A stretch of 64,000 bases of DNA from Candidatus Sulfotelmatobacter sp. (GTDB lineage: Bacteria > Acidobacteriota > Terriglobia > Terriglobales > Acidobacteriaceae): contig DASYBM010000017.1 in NCBI GenBank assembly GCA_036500765.1, positions 62,001-126,000 of the forward strand, given 5' to 3'. Below the pieces are notes generated by a model. That model was given only the letters and a program-made list of their open reading frames with translations, had not been told where the DNA came from and did no database searches. Within the stretch, counting starts at the first letter, position 1, and each line of letters opens with the position of its first letter. Position numbers and translations under genes: made by a program. This document shows, in pieces, positions 1 to 8,611 of the stretch.

Positions 1-2416
1 CTTTCTGATCCACCGAGGAGTTGCCCACAAGCCTTGCTCGTCCGAGGAAAATGACGTTTCCGTCGTCCATCTCCAGGTAGAGAGGAACCAACATGCGGAA
101 CTTATCATCGACATTCGACTGACTCAACTTCAAGCTAAGTACGAGGTCTCCATCCGCCCCTTTGTCGAATGTAGTATCCACTTTGTAAGTCGGTAGTTGG
201 GTTCCGTAAATGTATTCGTTAAAAAACCAATCCATTTTGTGATTCCCCTCGGCGTCCATCTCCGGGGACATATGTTTCTCAACCATCGCTTTGAAATCTT
301 CAGTGGTGGCGGCTTTGCCTCGATAAGTATTTACGAAGTCCTGCATCATCTCCTTGAAGCGTTGATCTCCGCTTTGGCGATCATGCATCATCATCCGAAT
401 CATGTGGAGAACATATGCGCCCTTAGGATAGATGAGTCGACGGGTAGTCTCGAAACCGGTTCGAGAGTTGCTCGTGCGGTAACCCATCGTCAACGCTCCG
501 GCATCGATAGCCCGGAAACCCTGCGCATCACGCTCCAGCAACAGTTCCCGCTCGTCATTCCAGAAAGTAATGAACTTCTTCGGATTTTTTTCGATCATTG
601 AGAGATAGAGAGAGGCCGACATGTCCGCAAAGCCTTCGCTCATCCACTGATCTCGGTATGAACCGAATCCGACTGTGTGTCCCCACCACTGGTGCGCAAC
701 TTCATGCGGCGTCACTACCTTCCAATACCCGCGGTCGCCCCAATCCATGCCCAGTTGATGACGAACCGTGCTGTCGAAGTAATAGCAGATCGGAATCCAC
801 ACCAGTTCCGGCCACGACTGTCCGAAGTTGCACGCGGTCTGCTGGGTAAGCTGAAGATGCTTAAATGAGGACGGTCCGAAGTAATCGGTATAAAGCTGAA
901 CTGCTAATTGCCCTTCTGCGAGGGCTTTCTTGTTGAGCGCAGTAGTACTCAACGTCCCCAGTGCACCTTGTGGAGTATCGTGCAGTGCGCCGAACATGCC
1001 TCCTCCAGAACTGGGAGAGTCGCCCTGGGCCGTATGTTGCAGTTCCTGTACCCAGCCCGGCGAATCCACGTTGGCATACGACTGCACCTGATATTCCGGT
1101 TTCTCGAGTTTCGCTTCTTCCATCTTTAATTTGCCGAAGCTAAAGCCGGCCTCGGTTTGGGGTGCTTCGCTCTTCCATACGGTCACGTTTTGGCTGCCGT
1201 CATTATTGTCGCTCACTCGCACACCCGTTGCCGCGATTTGCATCCCCTTAGGGATGCGGAACGTCATGTCATATGTTACATAACTTCCAAACCTGCTTCC
1301 GGGATTGCTCGGGTACCAGTTCTCGCGGGCCACGGGATAATAATTGCCGCCACCTTCGTTGATGACAGCCTCTTTACCTTCGTACTGGGTTACGATTGTG
1401 AACTGCTCACCACGCCCCAGAGCCTTCGGCAGGATCACCGCGAACTCCGCGTCATCGTTCTTATCTTCCTGAATGAACGACAGCGGCTGGCCATCGGTTG
1501 TGGTTACCTGCCGGACTCTAAGTGTGCGGAACAGATTCAGGGGCACTACCCGCACGTCATTCAGTCGTGCCGTAAATGTGGTTGTGGCTTTGCCGATTAA
1601 ATTTGCGCTCTTCTCCAGCGTCGTATCGAGTTGCTGGTGGTCGATACTGATCGGTTGCCCTAAGGATTCCTTCTTGTGCTCTTCTGAAATGGGGAACGAA
1701 GCCCAATCTCCATATTTGTTCTCGTCATAGGTCATGAAGTCGACCTGATCCCGTGCCGCATGTGGGTCTATCTCGAATAGCTCTCGGGAATCGTAACGTT
1801 TACCATGGATGAAAGCGACGAACAACCCACCCGGCTCCGGGTTCAGTAGGTCTTCGAGGATGCGAGTCTCAAGGTTGTATTTCAGTTCGCGATTGTGGCG
1901 GGTGGTATGTTGGCTTTCTTTGAGCAGGCCGGCATCGCAACTGGAAGGAGCGGCGTTGCCACCTCTCTTAATATCGTCATAGGACGAGTCTGTAAATCGC
2001 AGCACCATCTGGCTAAAGTTTTCGTTGAAGTCGTTTTCCTTGGTCAATAGCTTCAGAGAATTCCTCTCGCTGGCGGTCGGCGGCTCCAGCACGAAATTGC
2101 CGTCGCCGGTAAAGACTGCGCCCGTTACCTTGCCGGCCACAGGCGCGACAAAGCAGACCGTGCCGGAACGAAGGTGAAATGTGCCCGCATCCCGCTTCAA
2201 TTCAAAATTATCGACATGGACGGCTTCGCTGCCCAGCGTTAGATTGCGCAGCGCCTGATAATTTTGATCAGAATTTGGACCTGGAGCAGCGTTCTGCGCA
2301 ACGGCAACAGGGCCGATAACGAGAAGAAGAAAGAACAGCGGTGCTGCCAAAAGAGCAGGCGCGGCGGCCAGGCATACCCGCGCGACGGAGCAGTGAGTGG
2401 GACGAAGTAACGGCAT
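1..2416 (-). CDS. M1-family metallo-aminopeptidase, exported (3' end beyond window)
   Basis: The frame is open from ATG 2416 to the left edge, giving about 805 residues with the C-terminus missing. The start has GGAGG six bases upstream. The N-terminus is a signal peptide (hydrophobic run ending VAVAQ). The zinc site is clear: HEVAH at residues 571-575 followed by WWGH, with the third ligand Glu594 in WMSEGFAD exactly 18 residues on, as in gluzincin M1 peptidases. The HEXXH lies later than in most M1 enzymes, so about 570 residues of N-terminal beta-rich sequence precede it. An exported enzyme of this family would trim N-terminal residues from peptides in the periplasm or outside the cell. 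No operon partner is visible; the next gene on this strand lies 140 bases upstream. Confidence 0.9.
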   Translation of the reverse strand, partial: MPLLRPTHCSVARVCLAAAPALLAAPLFFLLLVIGPVAVAQNAAPGPNSDQNYQALRNLTLGSEAVHVDNFELKRDAGTFHLRSGTVCFVAPVAGKVTGAVFTGDGNFVLEPPTASERNSLKLLTKENDFNENFSQMVLRFTDSSYDDIKRGGNAAPSSCDAGLLKESQHTTRHNRELKYNLETRILEDLLNPEPGGLFVAFIHGKRYDSRELFEIDPHAARDQVDFMTYDENKYGDWASFPISEEHKKESLGQPISIDHQQLDTTLEKSANLIGKATTTFTARLNDVRVVPLNLFRTLRVRQVTTTDGQPLSFIQEDKNDDAEFAVILPKALGRGEQFTIVTQYEGKEAVINEGGGNYYPVARENWYPSNPGSRFGSYVTYDMTFRIPKGMQIAATGVRVSDNNDGSQNVTVWKSEAPQTEAGFSFGKLKMEEAKLEKPEYQVQSYANVDSPGWVQELQHTAQGDSPSSGGGMFGALHDTPQGALGTLSTTALNKKALAEGQLAVQLYTDYFGPSSFKHLQLTQQTACNFGQSWPELVWIPICYYFDSTVRHQLGMDWGDRGYWKVVTPHEVAHQWWGHTVGFGSYRDQWMSEGFADMSASLYLSMIEKNPKKFITFWNDERELLLERDAQGFRAIDAGALTMGYRTSNSRTGFETTRRLIYPKGAYVLHMIRMMMHDRQSGDQRFKEMMQDFVNTYRGKAATTEDFKAMVEKHMSPEMDAEGNHKMDWFFNEYIYGTQLPTYKVDTTFDKGADGDLVLSLKLSQSNVDDKFRMLVPLYLEMDDGNVIFLGRARLVGNSSVDQK

Positions 2417-2555
2417 GAAACCTCCCGGGGGGAAGGAAAGCGTATTATCCGCATTTCGGGCGAAAATGCAAGGTCGGGGTTAGGGTTTTAAGGATAGTCG
2501 GCCCTTTACGCGCACTCCCGTTGCGACACTAGATCCCAATAAAGTGCGTAATCAC

Positions 2556-3722
2556 TTAGTACTTGGGCACTTTGGGGTCGACTCTGTCGGACCAGGCGGT
2601 GATGCCTCCGGCGAGGTTGTGGACTTTGGTGAAGCCGGATTGTTGGAGGAAGGCGACGGCTTTGGCGCTGCGTCCTCCCATCTTGCAGTGGACGACGATT
2701 TCGCGGCTGGAGTCGAGTTCGCTCACTCGATTCGGCAGGTCGTTCAGCGGGATAAGATATCCGCCGAGGTTGCAGATCTGGTATTCGTGCGGCTCGCGCA
2801 CGTCGAGAACGAAGACGTCGTCTTTGGCATCGAGACGGCGCTTCAGGTCTTCTACTTGGATTTCGGGAACTCCGCTAGCCACAGGCTTCTCCTCGCCGCG
2901 AATGCCGCAAAATTCATTGTAGTCGATCAACTTCGTGACCGTAGGATGAGTGCCGCAGACTGGGCAGTCGGGATTTTTGCGCAGCTTGAGCTCGCGGAAC
3001 TTCATGCCCAGAGCATCGACGAGCAGCAAGCGGCCGATCAGGGGATCGCCGATGCCGAGAATCAGCTTGATGACCTCGGTGGCCTGCATCACACCGACCA
3101 GGCCGGGAAGAATGCCGAGTACTCCGCCTTCGGCGCAGGAAGGAACGAGGCCGGGCGGTGGCGGCTCGGGATAGAGGCAGCGGTAGCACGGACCATCTTC
3201 GGTGGCGAAGACGCTGGCCTGGCCCTCGAAGCGGAAGATGGAGCCGTAGACGTTCGGCTTGCCGCTGAGGACGCAGGCGTCGTTCACGAGATAACGCGTG
3301 GGGAAGTTGTCGGTGCCGTCGGCGATGATGTCGAATTCACGGAATAATTCCAGGGCGTTGGCGCTGCTCAATCGCGTATCGAACGTGCGGAGATTCAGAA
3401 ACGGGTTGATGCCCTTGAGTTTATCGGCGGCGGAATCGAGTTTTTTGCGGCCTACGTCGGCGGTGGAATGAATGATCTGGCGTTGAAGATTGGTATAGTC
3501 CACCACATCGAAGTCCACCAGGCCGAGTGTGCCGACGCCCGCGGCAGCGAGGTATAGAGCCAGGGGCGATCCCAGGCCGCCGGTGCCGATGCACAGCACG
3601 CGCGCGGCTTTCAGCTTCTGCTGACCGTCCATGCCGACCTCGGGCATGATCAGATGGCGCGAGTAGCGCAGGATTTCGTCTTTGTTTAGGGTTACGGGAA
3701 TTTCGGTGGTGGTAGTGGCCAT
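2556..3722 (-). CDS. moeB: MoeZ/MoeB-type adenylyltransferase-sulfurtransferase (E1-like with rhodanese domain)
   Basis: A 388-residue ThiF/MoeB enzyme. Residues 43-75 hold the nucleotide-binding motif GTGGLGSP and the following VDFD; DGTDNFPTR is at 135-143. Two CxxC pairs (C179/C182, C253/C256) should bind zinc, and C196 in PSCAEGG matches the MoeB cysteine position. Residues about 290-388 form a rhodanese domain with the active loop CKMGGRS (C346). Such fusions adenylate the C-terminal Gly of a ubiquitin-like carrier and load sulfur onto it. The carrier gene lies 76 bases upstream on the same strand, so the two are probably cotranscribed. Which pathway it serves (molybdopterin, thiamine or cysteine) is not decided by the sequence; the CysO-like partner points to the MoeZ role. 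Confidence 0.93.
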   Translation of the reverse strand: MATTTTEIPVTLNKDEILRYSRHLIMPEVGMDGQQKLKAARVLCIGTGGLGSPLALYLAAAGVGTLGLVDFDVVDYTNLQRQIIHSTADVGRKKLDSAADKLKGINPFLNLRTFDTRLSSANALELFREFDIIADGTDNFPTRYLVNDACVLSGKPNVYGSIFRFEGQASVFATEDGPCYRCLYPEPPPPGLVPSCAEGGVLGILPGLVGVMQATEVIKLILGIGDPLIGRLLLVDALGMKFRELKLRKNPDCPVCGTHPTVTKLIDYNEFCGIRGEEKPVASGVPEIQVEDLKRRLDAKDDVFVLDVREPHEYQICNLGGYLIPLNDLPNRVSELDSSREIVVHCKMGGRSAKAVAFLQQSGFTKVHNLAGGITAWSDRVDPKVPKY

Positions 3723-3785
3723 AAGGTCCTCGGTTCGATTTTCGTTTGCGACGGCTGAGTTCAGCGGAGGGGTCTGACAGAAACC

Positions 3786-3835
3786 GAGATCCCTCGTTTC
3801 ACTCAGGATGACAAGCTGAGTCGGGATGACAAGTA
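3786..3835. repeat. TCATCCTGAG-type intergenic repeat, partly coding
   Basis: On the plus strand it reads GAGATCCCTCG..ACTCAGGATGACAAG followed by a second GGGATGACAAG. A related copy lies at 6399-6443. On the minus strand it supplies the last codons and the stop of the CysO-like gene. Confidence 0.65.
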
Positions 3836-4125
3836 CTCTGGGAAGTGGCGAGACAGCCCCCCGCGATGGAAGGGACGATAGAAATGTTATCGCCGTCGCT
3901 CAGGGCAGTCGCCTCTTTCTGCAGGTAGCGGATGTCTTCGTCGTTGACGTAGAGATTGACGAAGGCGCGAAGTTTGCCGTCTTCAGTGTAGAGGTGCTTG
4001 CGCAGATCGGGATGCTGCGCGACAAGGGCGTTCATCGCTTCGGCGACTGTAGTCCCTGAGACTTCCACGGCGGACTGCTTGCCTACATATTGCCGCAAGG
4101 GAGTAGGGATGTGAATTTTGCTCAT
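3799..4125 (-). CDS. CysO/MoaD/ThiS-like sulfur carrier with C-terminal tail
   Basis: A 108-residue beta-grasp carrier. Residues 54-90 contain FVNLYVNDED and then DGDNISIVPSIAGG, which resembles mycobacterial CysO more than typical MoaD. In the family the protein ends at Gly-Gly, whose carboxylate is adenylated and thiocarboxylated by the neighbouring E1 enzyme (2556-3722). Here G89-G90 is followed by 18 more residues starting with Cys, and that tail is encoded by an intergenic-type repeat (3786-3835). Either the tail is trimmed by a JAMM/Mec-type peptidase, as known for QbsE-like carriers, or this carrier is impaired. No such peptidase is seen in the window. Confidence 0.85.
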   Translation of the reverse strand: MSKIHIPTPLRQYVGKQSAVEVSGTTVAEAMNALVAQHPDLRKHLYTEDGKLRAFVNLYVNDEDIRYLQKEATALSDGDNISIVPSIAGGCLATSQSTCHPDSACHPE

Positions 4126-4330
4126 AACTTACTGTAAGAGATGCGGCGGGGGCGCTGCAAGATTCACGGGGAACAGCGGGCGTCAGGCGTCGGGCATCAG
4201 CCGTCAGGGCCGTTCTAACATCCGAGAAGTAAATGTTAAGCCTGGCGCCCAACAGGCCTAAGGCCCGCGCCTGACAAGTCACTTATCCTGGACTCTGCGC
4301 CTACCTAGAATCTCTCGGGGGAGAACTCTG

Positions 4331-5179
4331 ATGACAATATTTGATCCGGCACGTGGTCGAGTGATTGATGGAGGTGGAGGCAGCGGGAACGTGCTTCGGC
4401 TGGTGGGGTTGGGGATTGCGGCATTCCTTGTGGTGATTCTGCTGTTCAGCGCGGTGACTCGAGTGGGAACCGGCCGAGTCGGCGTGCTCACGCTGTTCGG
4501 CAAAGTCACGGGCGAGACGCTGGGCGAGGGCATCCACCTGATCAATCCGCTCAAGACCAATAATGAAATGTCGATTCAGACCCAGACTATTAAGGAATCG
4601 GCGAACGTTCCATCGAGCGAAGGGCTGATGATGAGTCTGGATACTTCGCTTATTTATCACCTGAATCCAGATCGCGCGGGGGACGTCTTTCAACATATTG
4701 GCGGTGATTATGAAAACGTCGTGGTCGAACCGACTTTGCGCTCGGCCATCCGCGAGGCCACGGCTTCGCACAGCGCCAATGCCCTCTATACCGGTGAGCG
4801 CGAACTGGTGGGAAAACAAATTCAGGATAAAGTTACGGAGGAACTGGGGCAGCGCGGCATCACGGTGGAGAATGTTTTGCTGCGCGACATTCAGTTGCCT
4901 GCCACGTTGAAGGCGTCGATCGAAGCCAAGCAGCAGGCCGAGCAGGAAGCTCTGGCGATGAATTTCCGGCTGCAAAAGGAAACGCAGGAGGCGCAACGCA
5001 AGCGCATTGAAGCTGCGGGCGTGCGGGACTTTCAGCAGATCGTCGCGCAGGGGATTACGCCATCGCTGCTGGAGTGGAAGGGGATCGAGGCTACGGAAAA
5101 TCTGTCGAAGAGTCCGAACACGAAAGTGGTGGTGATCGGGAATAGCAAGAATGGGCTGCCGCTGATTCTGGGGCAGTAA
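4331..5179 (+). CDS. SPFH/prohibitin-family membrane protein
   Basis: A 282-residue protein with one N-terminal membrane segment (about residues 22-42) and an SPFH/band-7 domain (about 45-215) containing VGVLTLFGKV and GIHLINPL, then an Ala/Glu/Gln-rich helical stretch (EAKQQAEQEAL) typical of prohibitin-like coiled coils. These proteins form oligomeric rings on the inner membrane and act as scaffolds or chaperones for proteases and lipids; the client cannot be inferred here. The start ATG has GGGGAG eight bases upstream, and a TAGAAT box at 4306-4311 may be its -10. It stands alone, divergent from the carrier-E1 pair. Confidence 0.88.
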   Translation: MTIFDPARGRVIDGGGGSGNVLRLVGLGIAAFLVVILLFSAVTRVGTGRVGVLTLFGKVTGETLGEGIHLINPLKTNNEMSIQTQTIKESANVPSSEGLMMSLDTSLIYHLNPDRAGDVFQHIGGDYENVVVEPTLRSAIREATASHSANALYTGERELVGKQIQDKVTEELGQRGITVENVLLRDIQLPATLKASIEAKQQAEQEALAMNFRLQKETQEAQRKRIEAAGVRDFQQIVAQGITPSLLEWKGIEATENLSKSPNTKVVVIGNSKNGLPLILGQ

Positions 5180-5205
5180 GAGCGGTGTTGCGGGTATTAG
5201 CTCAT

Positions 5206-5231
5206 GTGGGGACAGCCGCCTTTGGCTGTCC
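5206..5231. repeat. GGACAGCC palindromic element (intergenic copy)
   Basis: GGACAGCC at 5210-5217 pairs with GGCTGTCC at 5224-5231 across a 6-base loop, preceded by TGTG. It lies between the SPFH and ABC ATPase genes. Same family as 5340-5379, 14428-14456 and 63276-63297. Confidence 0.8.
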
Positions 5232-5279
5232 GTCGCACGAAGGGCGACGGGGTTCTGGTCGCGCTGCTACCATGAAGTT

Positions 5280-6341
<1,062 letters not shown>

Positions 6342-6398
6342 CGATTGCCCAACTCGGTTCCGGTGCAGTTCGGCTTACGCGGCAGGCCGGTCGAGCCT

Positions 6399-6443
6399 GA
6401 GATCCTTCGCTCCGCCTGAAAAACGGCTACGCTCAGGATGACA
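6399..6443. repeat. TCATCCTGAG-type intergenic repeat
   Basis: GAGATCCTTCGC at the left and GCTCAGGATGACA at the right, separated by TCCGCCTGAAAAACGGCTAC. Related to 3786-3835. It lies between the ABC ATPase and the metallophosphoesterase. Confidence 0.65.
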
Positions 6444-6478
6444 TCGCAGTCTATAATCGGCAGTTTGTCCGGTGATTC

Positions 6479-7234
6479 GTGCGCATACTGCTGCTCAGCG
6501 ATATTCACGCCAATCTCGAAGCTCTCGACGCGACTCTCGACGCCGCTCCGCCGTTCGACGCTGCGGTGAACCTGGGTGACATTGTGGGCTACGGAGCCAG
6601 TCCGAACGAGGTGACCGACCGTTGCCGCGATCTCGGGAAAATCTTTGTGCGCGGGAACCATGACAAGGCGGCCACGGGCGTGATGGATCTTGAGGATTTC
6701 AATCCGATGGCTGCGACGGCCGCCATTTGGACCCGCAATCAGTTGACTCCGGAGAATCTGGATTGGCTGCGCGCCCTGCCACAGGGACCAATTTCCCTGC
6801 CGGATTTTCCCCAGGTGCAACTGGTCCACGGCTCGCCGAACGATGAGGACGAATATGTGGTTTCGCTGGGCGATGCGCTGGCGCCATTGATTACGCTGAC
6901 CATTCCATTGACTTTTTTTGGCCATACTCATCTGCAAGGCGGATTCTTTGCCAATGGCTCTTCTGCCGACGGCTTTCGTCCGGAATATCGCACGGTCGGC
7001 CAAGCCGAAGAGGTAGCGCTGCAACTGAAACCGGCGACGCGCTATATGGTCAATCCTGGTTCGGTGGGACAGCCGCGCGACGGGGATTGGCGCGCGGCGT
7101 TCGCGCTGTTCGACTCGGAGGCGCAGGTGGTCCACTTTCATCGGACTCCCTATAACCTGAAGGCGGCGCAGGATCGCATTTTCGAGGCGAAGCTGCCCCC
7201 GCGACTGGCCACGCGGCTGGCGGCTGGACGCTGA
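6479..7234 (+). CDS. Calcineurin-like metallophosphoesterase (YfcE/MJ0936-like)
   Basis: A 251-residue phosphoesterase that starts at GTG with only a weak ribosome site. The metal-binding motifs of the family are in order: LLLSDIHAN (D-x-H), NLGDIVGYG (GD), VRGNHDKA (GNHD), LVHGSP and FFGHTHLQG (GHTH). The end has VNPGSVGQPRDG. Members hydrolyse phosphomonoesters, phosphodiesters or cyclic nucleotides; the substrate is unknown here. A TATAAT box at 6452-6457 may be its -10, giving a short leader. The RNase HI gene follows after 43 bases and may be cotranscribed. Confidence 0.88.
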   Translation: MRILLLSDIHANLEALDATLDAAPPFDAAVNLGDIVGYGASPNEVTDRCRDLGKIFVRGNHDKAATGVMDLEDFNPMAATAAIWTRNQLTPENLDWLRALPQGPISLPDFPQVQLVHGSPNDEDEYVVSLGDALAPLITLTIPLTFFGHTHLQGGFFANGSSADGFRPEYRTVGQAEEVALQLKPATRYMVNPGSVGQPRDGDWRAAFALFDSEAQVVHFHRTPYNLKAAQDRIFEAKLPPRLATRLAAGR

Positions 7235-7277
7235 ACGCGTTCGGCATTCGCGGCAAGCGGCGTTGTAAACTCGGGGC

Positions 7278-7910
7278 ATGACCTCTTTTTCTCCTCGCAC
7301 TTTTCATCCTCGCAGCGGTGGAACGAAACATCTTTTCGAGTCCCGAGAAAATCCTCCAGATCGTTATTTGATCGCGCATAGCGATGGCGGGGCGCGCGGC
7401 AATCCTGGACCGGCAGGTTATGGAGTCGTGGTGCAGGATGAGTCCGGACGAAGAGTCGCCGCGTTGAGCGAATATCTTGGGCATCAGACCAACAACTTTG
7501 CGGAATATCAGGGGCTGATAGCGGCGCTCGAGTATGCGGTGGAACATGGGCCGAAGGCGCTGAAGCTGATCAGCGATTCGGAGTTGTTGGTGCGGCAGAT
7601 CAAAGGCATCTACAAGGTGAAGAATGCGACTCTGCAAGAGTTGCATGGGCGCGCGAAGGAATTGATTGCGCAACTGGATTGGTTCTCGATTGGTCACGCG
7701 TTGCGGGAGCACAATCAGGAAGCCGACCGGTTGGCGAATGAAGCGATGGATAAGGGGATAGGGCGGGGTGGGACTCATGTGGCCGCGGCAGCGCGGCCTT
7801 CTGCGCCGACGCAGCAGGAATTCGACGGGATCGTGCGCGGGGGCAAGGTGGAGTTGTCGAATGGAACGCTGCCGGAGGGGACGCGAGTGCAGGTGCGGGT
7901 GAAGTCATAG
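7278..7910 (+). CDS. Ribonuclease HI-type protein with C-terminal extension
   Basis: A 210-residue protein. The RNase H fold spans about residues 29-158 with the four acidic positions visible: Asp in HSDGGARGNPGPAG, Glu in NNFAEYQG, Asp in LISDSELL and Asp in HNQEADRLAN. It should cleave RNA in RNA-DNA hybrids. The first 28 residues are a variable leader. After the catalytic domain there is a Gly/Ala/Pro linker and a 30-residue end (EFDGIVRGGKVEL, then LPEGTRVQV). That end resembles the strand motif of small DUF104/AF2212-like proteins; this similarity is from memory and not tested. Confidence 0.88.
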   Translation: MTSFSPRTFHPRSGGTKHLFESRENPPDRYLIAHSDGGARGNPGPAGYGVVVQDESGRRVAALSEYLGHQTNNFAEYQGLIAALEYAVEHGPKALKLISDSELLVRQIKGIYKVKNATLQELHGRAKELIAQLDWFSIGHALREHNQEADRLANEAMDKGIGRGGTHVAAAARPSAPTQQEFDGIVRGGKVELSNGTLPEGTRVQVRVKS

Positions 7911-7938
7911 GCACCTATCCACAGGTGAGCAGCGCCTG

Positions 7939-7994
7939 AAGGCGATCGGATGTGATCGCCTTACGGCACGCATGAATGCGTGCCCTGATACGAA
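7939..7994. repeat. Double hairpin between convergent genes (CCTGATACGAA-tailed element)
   Basis: AAGGCGATC (7939-7947) pairs with GATCGCCTT (7954-7962). GGCACGCAT (7965-7973) pairs with ATGCGTGCC (7976-7984). The tail CTGATACGAA is also found at the end of the 38631-38787 element. Its position between two converging genes would allow termination from both sides, but no T-run follows. Confidence 0.75.
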
Positions 7995-8008
7995 TCGCGC
8001 CGCGGTGG

Positions 8009-8482
8009 CTATTCCTTGGCGGCGGAGGTGTGGTCGTGGATGATCTTCCATCCGTTAGGAAATTTGCGGAAGGTGAGGGTGAACAGGCCATGGGGAGTCT
8101 TGCCGTCCGACCTGGTCAGATGCCAGGCACCGCGGACGAAAGCGGCGTCCGGGCCGAGCATTTCGATGCGCAGGTTCGAGAAATCAAGCGTTCCCATCTC
8201 GTGACCGGGGCTGGCGTAGGTGGCGCGATAACGATCGAGAGTTGCCTGCCACCCGGTGGTCTCCTTCGCGTCAGAGAAGAAGGTCAAGTCGGGGGAGTTC
8301 CAGTAGCCGGCCATGAAGGCGTCCAGATCGTGGTGGTTCCAGGCTTGCACCTGGGTGCGCAGGACAAGTTCGATGGCGGATTTTGGCTCTTCGAGATCCG
8401 TGGGTTTCGACGTTTGCGCGAACGCGCACTTAGCGAATGCGAATAAGACGATCAGGAAGCAAGCGATAGCGATCTTGCTCAT
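8009..8482 (-). CDS. Exported NTF2-like (DUF4440/SnoaL-type) protein
   Basis: A 157-residue protein with a signal peptide (SKIAIACFLIVLFAFAKCAFAQ) and a single NTF2-like cone domain: AIELVLRTQVQAWNHHDLDA, then FMAGYWNSPDLTFF and, at the end, GLFTLTFRKFPNGWKIIHDH. These folds serve as small ligand-binding or enzymatic domains; no catalytic residues or partner point to a specific role. It is a single gene, upstream of which lies the double-hairpin repeat 8553-8600. A distant relative is at 38857-39285. Confidence 0.85.
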   Translation of the reverse strand: MSKIAIACFLIVLFAFAKCAFAQTSKPTDLEEPKSAIELVLRTQVQAWNHHDLDAFMAGYWNSPDLTFFSDAKETTGWQATLDRYRATYASPGHEMGTLDFSNLRIEMLGPDAAFVRGAWHLTRSDGKTPHGLFTLTFRKFPNGWKIIHDHTSAAKE

Positions 8483-8552
8483 GCGTTCTCCTAAAATAGC
8501 AATTACAAACCTGCACGCAAAAAATGGCGGCGCTGTTAACCGCTGCCGGCGC

Positions 8553-8600
8553 CGAGGGCGAGGACGCCCTCGGGACAGCCGGCGGGACGCCGGCGCTACT
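8553..8600. repeat. GAGGGCG/GCCGGCG double-hairpin element
   Basis: CGAGGGCG (8553-8560) pairs with CGCCCTCG (8565-8572). GCCGGCG (8578-8584) pairs with CGCCGGC (8588-8594). It ends in GCGCTACT and lies just past the stop of the PBP gene. Two more copies flank 62118-62270. Confidence 0.82.
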
Positions 8601-8611
8601 TGGGCGCGCTA

